From contig NZ_JHEI01000144.1 in assembly GCF_001273835.1 (NCBI RefSeq), positions 94,470-158,469 on the forward strand: a stretch of 64,000 nt of DNA, read 5' to 3'. The stretch is from Leucobacter celer subsp. astrifaciens (GTDB lineage: Bacteria > Actinomycetota > Actinomycetes > Actinomycetales > Microbacteriaceae). The notes beneath the pieces were generated by a model that was not told the origin of the DNA, did not search any database, and worked only from the letters and a program-made list of their open reading frames with translations. Positions 1 to 8,026 of the stretch are shown here, piece after piece (positions within the stretch are counted from its first letter, which is position 1; every line of letters starts with the position of its first letter). A program made the position numbers and the translations under genes.

Positions 1-1110
1 GCTCCAGGTGCCGGGGATGATACGCGTTCGTGGGGGCCGCCGTTCGTGGACGGCGCCGACGGTGCGCCGTACTCGACCTACTTCCTCTCCTGCAACCGCA
101 ACAAGGAGTCGATCGCCCTCGACCTGAAGAGCGACGACGGTCGCCGGGTGCTCACCGAGCTGCTGAGCCATGCGGATGTGCTGATCGAGAACTTCCGCAC
201 CGGAGTGATGGATCGGCTGAGATTCGGTACGACGGCGCTGGCGGAGCTCAACCCGCGTCTGGTGCAGTTGTCGATCACGGGCTTCGGGCACGATGGCCCG
301 GAGGGCGGTCGTGCGGGGTACGACCAGATCGTGCAGGGAGAAGCGGGCCTCATGTCGGTCACCGGATCCGGTGTGGAGGATCCGCAGCGGGTGGGTGTGC
401 CGATCGCGGATCTGCTGGGCGGCATCCACGGCGTGGTTGGGGTGCTGGCGGCGCTGCACGAGCGGGAGCGGACGGGGCGCGGGCGTGTGGTGCGAACCTC
501 GCTGCTGTCCTCGATCGTGGGGGTGCACGCCTTCCAGGGGACACGGGTCACGGTGGCGGGCGAGGTGCCGGCCGCGCAGGGCAACCATCATCCCTCGATC
601 GCGCCGTACGGGCTGTTCCGCTGCCGGGACGGGGCCGTGCAGATCAGTGTGGGCAACGAGCGCCTGTGGCAGGCCTTCTGCGCCGAGTTCGGCTTGGATC
701 CGGCGACACCGGGGCTCGCGGCGAACCCGGATCGGGTGGCGCACCGGGGCGAGACGATCGCGTTCGTGGAGGCCGCGTTCGCGGATCAGGACGCCGAGCC
801 GCTGCTGCGGCGCCTGAGTTCCGCGGGAGTTCCCGCGGGCAAGGTGCGCGATCTCGCCGAGGTGTACGAGTGGGATCAGCTGCACTCGCAGGGGCTGGTG
901 GTCGACGTGGAACACGCTGCGCTGGGCAGCATCTCGCTGCCGGGCCCCGCGATCCGCTTCTTCGACATCGACGCGGCGGGGGAGACCGAGCGATCCCGCA
1001 CCGAGCACACGGCGCCGCCCGTGCTCGACCAGCACGGCGAGGCGATCCGCGCGTGGTTGGGCCTGGACCGCGTTGCGACCGCGGGCGAGCCGGCGGGAGC
1101 GAGCGCGTGA
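1..1110 (+). CDS. CaiB/BaiF (family III) CoA-transferase, 5' end outside window
   Basis: The frame is open from the first base, so the gene starts before the window; 369 residues are visible, and family members are about 380-410 long, so only some 30-40 residues are missing. Family III CoA-transferases move CoA between carboxylic acids. Visible family signatures are the STYFLSCNRNKESIALDLK-like block near the start and the GYDQIVQGEAGLMSVTG block. Oddity: where characterised members carry the catalytic Asp in a (V/I)D-x(2-3)-L context, this protein reads GRGRVVRTSLLSS (Arg codon at 493-495). It overlaps the carboxyltransferase gene by 4 bp (GTGA), suggesting the two act on the same acyl-CoA. 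Family assignment is firm; substrate and activity are not. Confidence 0.88.
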   Translation, partial: APGAGDDTRSWGPPFVDGADGAPYSTYFLSCNRNKESIALDLKSDDGRRVLTELLSHADVLIENFRTGVMDRLRFGTTALAELNPRLVQLSITGFGHDGPEGGRAGYDQIVQGEAGLMSVTGSGVEDPQRVGVPIADLLGGIHGVVGVLAALHERERTGRGRVVRTSLLSSIVGVHAFQGTRVTVAGEVPAAQGNHHPSIAPYGLFRCRDGAVQISVGNERLWQAFCAEFGLDPATPGLAANPDRVAHRGETIAFVEAAFADQDAEPLLRRLSSAGVPAGKVRDLAEVYEWDQLHSQGLVVDVEHAALGSISLPGPAIRFFDIDAAGETERSRTEHTAPPVLDQHGEAIRAWLGLDRVATAGEPAGASA

Positions 1111-2687
1111 GCGCCCGGACCGCGGCGCCGGCTGCCGGAACCGCGAGCACCACCGGAGCGGGCGCGGCTGGCGGGAGCGGGAAGCCGCGCCGGTTGTCGG
1201 CGCGCGAACTGATCGGGCTGATCGCGGATCCCGGCAGCTACGTCAGCTGGGACGTCGCACCGGCGGAGCCCGATCTCGGCGACGCCTACCGCGACGAGCT
1301 CGCCGCCGCCGCGGCGAAGAGCGGTGTGGACGAGTCGATCATCACGGGGGAGGCGCTGGTCGAGGGGCGTCGGGTGGTGCTCATCGCGTGCGAGTTCCAG
1401 TTCCTCGCGGGCTCCATCGGGGTCGCCTCGGCGGAGCGTCTCGTGCAGGCGATGGAGCGCGCCACGGCCGAGCGGCTGCCCGTGCTCGCGTCGACGGCGT
1501 CGGGAGGCACCCGCATGCAGGAGGGCACGGTCGCGTTCGTGGCGATGGTGAAGATCGCCGCGGCCGTCGCCGCGCACCAGGCCGAGGGGCTCCCGTACCT
1601 CACCTATCTCCGGCACCCGTCCACCGGGGGCGCGCTCGCGTCGTTCGGGTCGCTCGGGCAGGTCACCGTGGCCGAGCCGGGCGCGCTCGTCGGCTTCCTC
1701 GGCCCCCGTGTCTACGAAGCGCTCTACGGCGAGAAGTTCCCCGCCGGGGTGCAGTCGGCCGAGAACCTCGCCAGGCACGGCATCATCGACGGCGTGCTCC
1801 CGCCCGAGGGGCTGCGCGAGGTCATCGCGCGGACACTGCGCCTGCTGGAGCGCCCCACCCACGCGGAGCTCGCCGTCCGCGCCGGCGATCCCGGATCCGC
1901 GGCCGAGGATCCGGCGGGCTCGACCGACACCTGGGCGTCGGTCACCCGCACCCGCGACCGGCGCCGGCCCGGACTGCGGGAGCTGCTGCGGCACGCCGCG
2001 ACCGACGTCGTGCCGCTCTCGGGTACCGGGCAGGGCGAGCGCGATCCGGGCCTCGCGCTCTGCCTGGCCCGCTTCGGCGGGGTGCCGGCGGTCGTCGTGG
2101 GGCAGGACCGGCGCGTGCAGCGATCCCACGCCCCGCTCGGCCCGGGCGCGCTGCGCGCTGCGCGCCGCGCCATGCACCTCTCCGAGGAGCTGCGGCTGCC
2201 ACTGGTCACCGTGATCGACACCCCGGGTGCCGCCCTGTCTCAGACGGCCGAGGAGGGCGGCCTCGCCTCCGAGATCGCGCACTGCCTCGCAGACCTCGCC
2301 ACACACCGCGGCCCGACGCTGTCGATCCTGCTCGGCGAAGGCACCGGCGGCGGAGCCCTCGCGATCCTGCCCGCCGATCGCACCCTCGCCGCGCTCCACG
2401 CCTGGCTCTCGCCCCTCCCGCCCGAGGGCGCCTCGGCGATCGTGCACCGCGACACCGGCCACGCCCCCGAGCTCGCCGAACAGCAGGGCGTCGCCTCGGC
2501 GCGGCTGCGGCAGAACCGCATCGTGGACCGCATCGTCGCCGAGCAACCCGACGCAGCCGAGGAGGCCGTGGCCTTCTGCCGGCGCATGGGCGACGCCATC
2601 GCGCAGGAGATCGCGGCGCTCCAGCTCATGCAGCCCGACCGCCGCCGGGTGCTCCGCCACGACCGCTACCGGAGGCTCGGGCTCTGA
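1107..2687 (+). CDS. AccD-AccA fusion acyl-CoA carboxyltransferase
   Basis: Protein of 526 residues starting with GTG in a 4-bp overlap with the CoA-transferase. The N-terminal half is beta-subunit-like (SGGTRMQEG near residue 132, then TGGALASFGSLGQV and GFLGPRVYE). The C-terminal half is alpha-subunit-like (VTVIDTPGAALSQTAEEGG near 370, GEGTGGGALAI near 410). Such carboxyltransferases pass carboxyl groups from carboxybiotin to acetyl- or acyl-CoA. No CxxC zinc-finger pair is seen before the beta domain, unlike E. coli AccD. No biotin carboxylase or carrier gene is in view. Given the CoA-transferase neighbour, a role in acyl-CoA catabolism is as likely as fatty-acid synthesis. The GTG start is preferred because upstream sequence is coding in the other frame. 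Confidence 0.88.
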   Translation: MSARTAAPAAGTASTTGAGAAGGSGKPRRLSARELIGLIADPGSYVSWDVAPAEPDLGDAYRDELAAAAAKSGVDESIITGEALVEGRRVVLIACEFQFLAGSIGVASAERLVQAMERATAERLPVLASTASGGTRMQEGTVAFVAMVKIAAAVAAHQAEGLPYLTYLRHPSTGGALASFGSLGQVTVAEPGALVGFLGPRVYEALYGEKFPAGVQSAENLARHGIIDGVLPPEGLREVIARTLRLLERPTHAELAVRAGDPGSAAEDPAGSTDTWASVTRTRDRRRPGLRELLRHAATDVVPLSGTGQGERDPGLALCLARFGGVPAVVVGQDRRVQRSHAPLGPGALRAARRAMHLSEELRLPLVTVIDTPGAALSQTAEEGGLASEIAHCLADLATHRGPTLSILLGEGTGGGALAILPADRTLAALHAWLSPLPPEGASAIVHRDTGHAPELAEQQGVASARLRQNRIVDRIVAEQPDAAEEAVAFCRRMGDAIAQEIAALQLMQPDRRRVLRHDRYRRLGL

Positions 2688-2700
2688 GCTCGACCCCGAT

Positions 2701-2795
2701 CCGCCGGTTGAGCGGAGCGCAGCGGGGTCGAAACTCGGATCCCGAGGCCTACGGTTCCGCTGCGCTCCGACGTGCTCCGCTCGCTCAACCGGCGG
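2701..2795. repeat. composite inverted repeat of the TTGAGCG type (copy 1)
   Basis: The arms CCGCCGGTTGAGCG (2701-2714) and CGCTCAACCGGCGG (2782-2795) are perfect inverted copies. The left arm runs on as GAGCGCAGCGGGGTCGAAAC. Related sequence is found at 16502-16597 and 57547-57574. It lies just after the carboxyltransferase stop codon and could act as a terminator or simply be a dispersed repeat. Confidence 0.7.
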
Positions 2796-2838
2796 AGCGC
2801 AGCGAGTCGGCACCCTGCCGGAGCCGACGGCGGCAGCG

Positions 2839-2844
2839 TAGGCT
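2839..2844 (+). promoter_or_regulatory. -10 box of the isochorismatase-fold gene
   Basis: TAGGCT fits the TANNNT consensus and would give a leader of about 30 nt that contains the ribosome binding site GAAGGAG before the GTG at 2881. No convincing -35 box is visible. Confidence 0.4.
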
Positions 2845-2880
2845 GAACCCACCGCCGGACCGCCGCACGAAGGAGTTCAC

Positions 2881-3426
2881 GTGACCCGCGCACTGCTGAT
2901 CATCGACATTCAGAACGACTACTTCCCGGGCGGCGCCTACCCGCTCGTCGGATCGGACACCGCCGCGGAATCGGCGGCTCGCGCGCTCGCCGCGTTCCGC
3001 GAGAGCGGCGATCCGGTGCTGCACGTGCAGCACATCTGGGACGCCCCGGATGCGCCCTTCATGCGCCCGGGCACCGCCGGCGTCGAGATCCACGCAGCGG
3101 TGCGGCCACTCGACGGCGAGGCGGTGCTGCAGAAGGCCGAGCCCAACGCGTTTCTCGGCACCGATCTCGCCGAGCGGCTCGCCGGCATCGCGCCCGACGA
3201 GCTGGTGGTGGCGGGCATGATGACGAGCATGTGCGTCGACTCGACCGTGCGCGCGGCCGCCGAGCGCGGCTTCTCCGTGAGGCTGCTGCACGACGCCTGC
3301 GCCGCACCGGATCTGGAGTTCGGCGGGACGAGCGTTCCCGGGGCCGCGGTGCACGCCGCCTTCATCGCGGCGCTCGCCGGCGGGTTCGCGACCGCGAGCT
3401 CCGTCGACGAGTACCTCGCGGGCTGA
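2881..3426 (+). CDS. isochorismatase-family cysteine hydrolase
   Basis: A 181-residue cytoplasmic hydrolase of the isochorismatase/nicotinamidase fold. The catalytic triad is visible: Asp9 in LLIIDIQNDY, Lys85 in LQKAEPNAF, and Cys118 in MMTSMCVDSTVR. The family hydrolyses C-N bonds of amides or vinyl ethers such as isochorismate; length is typical. The GTG start is set by GAAGGAG 6 nt upstream. The gene stands alone between two strand switches, with the HAD gene converging on it 18 bp downstream, so the neighbourhood does not reveal the substrate. Confidence 0.88.
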   Translation: MTRALLIIDIQNDYFPGGAYPLVGSDTAAESAARALAAFRESGDPVLHVQHIWDAPDAPFMRPGTAGVEIHAAVRPLDGEAVLQKAEPNAFLGTDLAERLAGIAPDELVVAGMMTSMCVDSTVRAAAERGFSVRLLHDACAAPDLEFGGTSVPGAAVHAAFIAALAGGFATASSVDEYLAG

Positions 3427-3444
3427 CCCGCGCCCGCCCGACGC

Positions 3445-4236
3445 CTACTCCAGCAGGTCGGCGACCGACGAGAGCACCTCGTCGGGGCGGAACGGGAAGC
3501 GCTCGATCTCGGCGCGATCCGAGATCCCCGTCATCACGAGCACCGTGTGCAGCCCGGCCTCCATGCCGGCGACGATGTCGGTGTCCATGCGATCCCCGAT
3601 CATGCCCGTGTTGTGGGAATGGGCGCCGATCTGGTTGAGGGCCGAGCGGAACATCATCGGATTGGGCTTGCCGACGATGTAGGGGACCTTGCCCGTCGCC
3701 TCGGTGATGAGCGCGTTGATGGCGCCCGTGGCGGGCAGGGGTCCCTCGGCGCTGGGGCCGGTCGCGTCCGGATTGGTCGAGATGAAGCGGGCCCCGCCGA
3801 TGATGAGCCGGATCGCCTTGGTGATCGCCTCGAACGAGTAGTTGCGGGTCTCGCCCACCACGACGAAGTCGGGGTTCGACTCCGTCATCACGTATCCGGC
3901 GTCGTGCAGGGCGGTGAGGATCCCGGCCTCGCCGATCACGAAGGCCGAACCGCCCGGCTGCTGCTGCTTGAGGAAGGCGGCGGTGGCGAGCGCGCTCGTC
4001 CAGATGCGGTCCTCGGGCACGTCGATGCCCGAGGCGGCGAGGCGTGCGCTGAGGTCGCGGGCCGTGAAGATCGAGTTGTTGGTGAGCACCAGATACGGCA
4101 TCTCCTGATCGCGCCAGTGCTGCAGCAACTCGGCCGCGCCCGGAATGGCCCGGTTCTCGTGCACCAGCACGCCGTCCATGTCGGTGAGCCAGCACTCGAT
4201 CTCTCGACGGCGCTGCGGGATCTCGATCTCGGTCAT
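3445..4236 (-). CDS. HAD-IIA (NagD-like) sugar/nucleotide phosphatase
   Basis: A 263-residue HAD-superfamily phosphatase. The nucleophile motif DMDGV is at 19-23, motif II Thr in VLTNNS near 50, the Lys motif in YIVGKPNP near 190, and the metal motif MIGDRMDTDI near 217. The large C2-type cap between motifs II and III and the PYIVGKPNP sequence are typical of NagD/4-nitrophenylphosphatase members, which dephosphorylate sugar phosphates or nucleotides. It is monocistronic. The start ATG lies 7 nt after a TACGCT box (4244-4249, minus), so the mRNA may be leaderless; no Shine-Dalgarno sequence is seen. Confidence 0.88.
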   Translation of the reverse strand: MTEIEIPQRRREIECWLTDMDGVLVHENRAIPGAAELLQHWRDQEMPYLVLTNNSIFTARDLSARLAASGIDVPEDRIWTSALATAAFLKQQQPGGSAFVIGEAGILTALHDAGYVMTESNPDFVVVGETRNYSFEAITKAIRLIIGGARFISTNPDATGPSAEGPLPATGAINALITEATGKVPYIVGKPNPMMFRSALNQIGAHSHNTGMIGDRMDTDIVAGMEAGLHTVLVMTGISDRAEIERFPFRPDEVLSSVADLLE

Positions 4237-4243
4237 GCCACCC

Positions 4244-4249
4244 AGCGTA
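4244..4249 (-). promoter_or_regulatory. -10 box giving a leaderless HAD transcript
   Basis: TACGCT on the minus strand ends 7 nt before the ATG at 4236, which places the expected transcription start at or next to the A of ATG. Confidence 0.45.
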
Positions 4250-4311
4250 GTCCCGCCGTGTGAACGAGCGGTTTCACCGTCGCCGTTCCTTCGCCTCTAC
4301 ATGTCGATCCG

Positions 4312-4372
4312 AAGCCGGAGTCGCGTTCTGCCGCTTCCCCGTGAGGGATGCGGCAGAACGCGACTCCGGCTT
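4312..4372 (-). terminator. long perfect hairpin after the ABC importer operon
   Basis: Perfect 23-bp arms (4312-4334 and 4350-4372) enclose a 15-nt loop. It follows the stop of the last importer gene on the minus strand and is a likely transcription terminator, although no strong T-run follows on that strand. It belongs to a class of five hairpins of the same architecture in the window. Confidence 0.6.
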
Positions 4373-4421
4373 TCGGTTTCGTGCGCGGTCCCACGTCGCG
4401 GACCCGCCTCGATCCCGCCGC

Positions 4422-5240
4422 TCAGTTCTCGCGGCCCACGAGCTCCGGCACCGCGCTCAGCAGCTCCAGCGTGTACGGATCCTCCGGGGCGGTCCACACC
4501 CGCTCCGTCGGTCCCTGCTCCACGAACCGTCCGGCGCGCATGACCGCGGTGCGGTCGGCGATGGTCGCGACGACGGCGAGGTCGTGCGAGATGATGACCA
4601 TGCCGATCTGCAGCTCGTCCACGAGGCGTCGCAGCAGTTCACCGACGTACTTCTGAGAAGAGGCGTCGAGCGCCGAGATCGGCTCGTCCGCGACGATCAC
4701 CTTCGGGTCGGCCAGCAGCGCCTTCGCGATGGCGATGCGCTGCCGCTGCCCGCCCGAGAGCGCGTGCGGATAGCGGGAGCACAGCGAGGGATCGAGCCCC
4801 ACCCGATCGAGCACCTCGGCGATGGCCGCGTCGCGCGAGGCGTCCGAGCGGCGCTCGCCGCGAGCGCGGGCCGAGGAGTTCCACACCTCCTCGAGCTGCT
4901 GCGCGATCCGTCGCCTCGGGTTGAGGGAGGCGTACGGATCCTGGAACACCATCTGCAGCGGGACGAGGTGCGCCGGGCGCCGACGGATGGGCAGCGGTGT
5001 GACCTCGCGCCCGAGGAAGCGGATCGAACCGCCGCTGAGCCGGTTGATCCCGACCAGCGCCCGGGCCAGCGAGGACTTCCCGCAGCCGCTCTCGCCCACG
5101 ATGCCGACGATCTCGCCGGGCCGCACCTCGAGGTCGACGCCCTGCACGGCGACGAAGCGACCTCTGCCCTTCACCCGGTAGCTGACGACGGCCTCGCTCA
5201 CCTCGAGCAGCGCGGCAGCCTCGTTCTCGGTACGCGTCAC
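4422..5240 (-). CDS. peptide ABC importer ATPase, OppF/DppF type
   Basis: A 272-residue ATPase of the dipeptide/oligopeptide importer family, attached to the inner face of the membrane. Walker A is GESGCGKSS near residue 50, the signature is LSGGQRQR near 163 and Walker B is VIVADEP near 185. The C-terminus has the EDPYTLELLSAVP motif of Opp/Dpp ATPases. It is the last of five genes and overlaps the OppD-like gene by 4 bp (ATGA). It needs the partner ATPase and the two permeases to form the importer. Confidence 0.9.
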   Translation of the reverse strand: MTRTENEAAALLEVSEAVVSYRVKGRGRFVAVQGVDLEVRPGEIVGIVGESGCGKSSLARALVGINRLSGGSIRFLGREVTPLPIRRRPAHLVPLQMVFQDPYASLNPRRRIAQQLEEVWNSSARARGERRSDASRDAAIAEVLDRVGLDPSLCSRYPHALSGGQRQRIAIAKALLADPKVIVADEPISALDASSQKYVGELLRRLVDELQIGMVIISHDLAVVATIADRTAVMRAGRFVEQGPTERVWTAPEDPYTLELLSAVPELVGREN

Positions 5241-6043
5241 GACTGAACCTCCTTGGGAAGCGGCCAGGGGATCTTCGGCACGGCGTCCAGGAGGACCCGC
5301 GTGTAGGGATGCTCGGGGGAGCGGAAGAGACGATCCGCCTCGCCGGACTCCACGATCTCGCCCGTGCGGAAGACGTTCACCCGATCGGCGATCGAGCTCA
5401 GCATCGCGAGGTCGTGCGTGACGAAGATGATGCCCATACCGCTCTCGCGGCGGAGCTCGTCGAGCAGCGCGATGATCTCCGTGCGGATGTTGGCGTCGAG
5501 GGCCGTCGTCGGTTCGTCCGCGATCAGCAGCTTCGGCCCGCAGGCCAGGGCGATCGCGATCGACACGCGCTGCTTCATGCCGCCCGAGAGCTGATGCGGA
5601 TACTGCCGCAGGAGGCGCTTCGGCTCACGCAGATGCACGCGCTCGAGCAGTTCGATCGCCCGGGCGTCCGCCTCGGGCCCGCCGAGGCCCAGGTGCAGCT
5701 TCAGGTGATCGGTGAGCTGCTCGCCGAGCTTGAGCATCGGGTGCAGGCTGGACGAGGGATCCTGCAGCACCATGGCGATCTCGGCGCCGCGGGTGCGTTC
5801 CCACTCCCTGCTGCTCTGCGTCAGCAGCTCCCGGCCGTCGAAGCGGAGCGAGCCGGTCGCGGTGAGCCCGTCGGGCAGCAGGCCGAGCAGGCTGAGACCG
5901 GTGAGGGTCTTGCCCGAGCCGCTCTCGCCGACGACGCCGACGACCTCCCCGGCGTCGACGGAGAACGAGACCTCCGAGACGAGCGGCTCGCCCAGGCCGC
6001 TCGCTCGCAGAACGCTGAGACGGTCCACTTCCAGCAGGCTCAT
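5237..6043 (-). CDS. peptide ABC importer ATPase, OppD/DppD type
   Basis: A 268-residue ATPase. Walker A is GESGSGKT near 42, the Q-loop is MVLQDPSSSLHP, the signature is LSGGMKQRVSIAIA, Walker B is [12 protein letters not shown], and the H-loop is VTHDL. The ATG at 6043 is chosen because it overlaps the stop of the upstream permease (ATGA) and begins the conserved strand; the open frame further upstream is antisense-type shadow coding. It forms a heterodimer with the neighbouring OppF-like ATPase by family precedent. Confidence 0.9.
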   Translation of the reverse strand: MSLLEVDRLSVLRASGLGEPLVSEVSFSVDAGEVVGVVGESGSGKTLTGLSLLGLLPDGLTATGSLRFDGRELLTQSSREWERTRGAEIAMVLQDPSSSLHPMLKLGEQLTDHLKLHLGLGGPEADARAIELLERVHLREPKRLLRQYPHQLSGGMKQRVSIAIALACGPKLLIADEPTTALDANIRTEIIALLDELRRESGMGIIFVTHDLAMLSSIADRVNVFRTGEIVESGEADRLFRSPEHPYTRVLLDAVPKIPWPLPKEVQS

Positions 6044-6924
6044 GATCCGGCTCCGTTCTCGCTCATGCGCGGTTCGAGGCTGTCGCGGATCGCGTCGCCG
6101 ATGATGTTGAAGGCCAGCACCACCGAGACCACCGCGATGCCCGGCGCGATCGCCAGCCACCACTGGTCGAAGTACTGCACCGCGCCGGAGATCATCGAAC
6201 CCCACTCGGGAGTGGGCGGCACCGCGCCGAGGCCGAGGAAGGAGAGCCCCGCGAGGAAGAGGATCGCCGCGCCGATGTCGAGCATGGCGAGCACGAGGAC
6301 GGAACCGCTGACGGCCGGCAGGAGGTCGACGAGGATCGACCGCAGCGGGCCGACGCCGGACAGCCGGTTCGACAGCACGAACTCCGACTCGCGCAGCGCG
6401 AGCACGATCGATCGCACCGCTCGGGCGTACGCGGGCCACCAGCTGATCGCGGCCGCGATGACCGCGTTCTGGATGCTGGGGCCGAGCGCGGCGGCGATCG
6501 CCATCGCGAGGATGATGCCGGGGAACGCGAAGACGAGATCGGCGATGCGCATCAGGATCTCGTCGATCCATCCGCCGAAGAAGCCCGCCACGAGGCCGAT
6601 CGCAGTGCCGAGGAGCGCCGCTGCCGCCACGATCATGAGGCCGTTTGGCACGGACACGCGAGCCGCGGCGAGTGTGCGGCTGAGGTTGTCGCGGCCGAGC
6701 GCGTCGGTTCCGAGCAGCGCGGAGCCGTCGGGCGGGGAGAGCGCCGGTCCGACGGTCGCGAGCGGATCGTGCGGCGTCAGCGCGGGGATGAGGATCACGA
6801 GCAGCCAGGCGAAGAGCACGGCGCAGGAGGCGATCACGGAGGGCGTGCGCAGCCACGCGGGAAGGCGCCCGCGCCGGCTGCGCTCGGGCTGGTCGATCAT
6901 GGAGATCACATCGGTGCGGCTCAT
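6040..6924 (-). CDS. peptide ABC importer permease, OppC/DppC type
   Basis: A 294-residue inner-membrane permease with an N-terminal anchor segment near residues 28-50 and about six membrane segments in all. The sequence ALLGTDALGRDNLSRTLAA near 73-90 is the periplasm-side motif of DppC proteins. The stretch LSFLGLGAVPPTPEWGSM near 225-242 is the ATPase-coupling/end motif. It overlaps both neighbours by 4 bp, so the operon is probably translationally coupled. Confidence 0.9.
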   Translation of the reverse strand: MSRTDVISMIDQPERSRRGRLPAWLRTPSVIASCAVLFAWLLVILIPALTPHDPLATVGPALSPPDGSALLGTDALGRDNLSRTLAAARVSVPNGLMIVAAAALLGTAIGLVAGFFGGWIDEILMRIADLVFAFPGIILAMAIAAALGPSIQNAVIAAAISWWPAYARAVRSIVLALRESEFVLSNRLSGVGPLRSILVDLLPAVSGSVLVLAMLDIGAAILFLAGLSFLGLGAVPPTPEWGSMISGAVQYFDQWWLAIAPGIAVVSVVLAFNIIGDAIRDSLEPRMSENGAGS

Positions 6925-8006
6925 TGGAGTCGGATCCTTGGGTCGAAGGCCGAGGCCAGGACGTCGGCGAGGAAGTTCACGGCGAGGAAGATGACGGCGA
7001 TGACCACCGAGATGCCCGTGATCGCTGTGATGTCGAGATTCGTGGCCGAGCGGTAGGCGTACTGGCCGAGCCCGCCCCAGGCGAAGATCTGCTCGACGTA
7101 GACCGTGGCCGCGAGGAGGAAGCCGAAGGAGAGCGCCGTGACGGTGATTATCGGGCTCGATGCGCTCCGCACCGCGTAGCGCATCAGGACGCGAGTGCTG
7201 GGGAGTCCCTTCGCCCGGGCCGCTTTCACCGCGTCGGTGTTGAGGCCGTCGAGGACCGCGCTGCGGGTGAAGCGGAGCACCATGCCGAGGTTCGAAAGGG
7301 CCAGGACGGTCGCGGGCAGGATCAGGTGCGCGACCGCCGAGCCCCAGGTGGTGAAGTCCCCGACCAGAAGCGCGTCGATCGTGTAGAAGCCCGTCACGGC
7401 GGGCGGCGGCGGTGTCGCGGCGTCGAGCCGACCGCTGCCGGGCAGCCAGCCGAGCTGGCGGAAGAAGATGGTCGACCCCACGAGCGCGAGCCAGTAGGTC
7501 GGAAGGCTGACTCCGAGCAGCGAGACGATCCGCGCGAAGTGGTCGGGCCAGCGGTTGCGGGCCTGAGCGGCCACGATCCCGAGCGTGACTCCGATCAGCA
7601 CGGAGAGCACTGTCGCCCAGAGCACCAGCTCGAGGGTCGCCGGGGCGTACTTCGCGAGGTCGCCCGCGATGGGCTGACCCGTCTGCTGCGAGATGCCGAG
7701 ATCGCCGCGGAAGAGGCCGGCGAGGTACCGGAGGTACTGCTCCCAGATCGGGAGATCGAGGCCGAACTTCTCCCGGAAGGCGGCGACGGCCTCGGGGTTG
7801 GCGAGCGCCTGCTGGCTCAGATTCGCGGTTTCGGGCCGGAGCGGAACGAGGACGCCCAGGCCGAAGGAGACGAGGGTGATCCCGAAGAGGGTGATGAGGG
7901 AGGTGGCGAGGCGGCGGAGCACGAAACGGAGATATCCGCTTCCGCCGCCCTTCTCCGGGGCGGACGTCCGTGCGTCCGCCCCGGGTCCGGAGAGTGTCTG
8001 TGTCAC
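6921..8006 (-). CDS. peptide ABC importer permease, OppB/DppB type
   Basis: A 361-residue membrane permease. The first membrane segment follows RFVLRRLATSLITLFGIT. The NLSQQALANPEAVAAFREKFG region is the usual external loop, and the coupling region contains DAVKAARAKGLP (an EAA-type loop). The GTG at 8006 is preferred as the start because the solute-binding-protein gene stops 21 bp upstream. The 30-residue polar N-terminal leader before the first membrane segment is slightly long for the family, so a later start cannot be excluded. Confidence 0.87.
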   Translation of the reverse strand: MTQTLSGPGADARTSAPEKGGGSGYLRFVLRRLATSLITLFGITLVSFGLGVLVPLRPETANLSQQALANPEAVAAFREKFGLDLPIWEQYLRYLAGLFRGDLGISQQTGQPIAGDLAKYAPATLELVLWATVLSVLIGVTLGIVAAQARNRWPDHFARIVSLLGVSLPTYWLALVGSTIFFRQLGWLPGSGRLDAATPPPPAVTGFYTIDALLVGDFTTWGSAVAHLILPATVLALSNLGMVLRFTRSAVLDGLNTDAVKAARAKGLPSTRVLMRYAVRSASSPIITVTALSFGFLLAATVYVEQIFAWGGLGQYAYRSATNLDITAITGISVVIAVIFLAVNFLADVLASAFDPRIRLQ

Positions 8007-8026
8007 GATACGTGTTCCGTGCGGTG

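Noticed and set aside
876..2852. A 658-codon open frame antisense to the carboxyltransferase gene
   Set aside because: Long antisense frames are expected at 70% GC. The sequence shows no domain, the plus-strand gene has clear family motifs, and the residues are a shadow of its codons.
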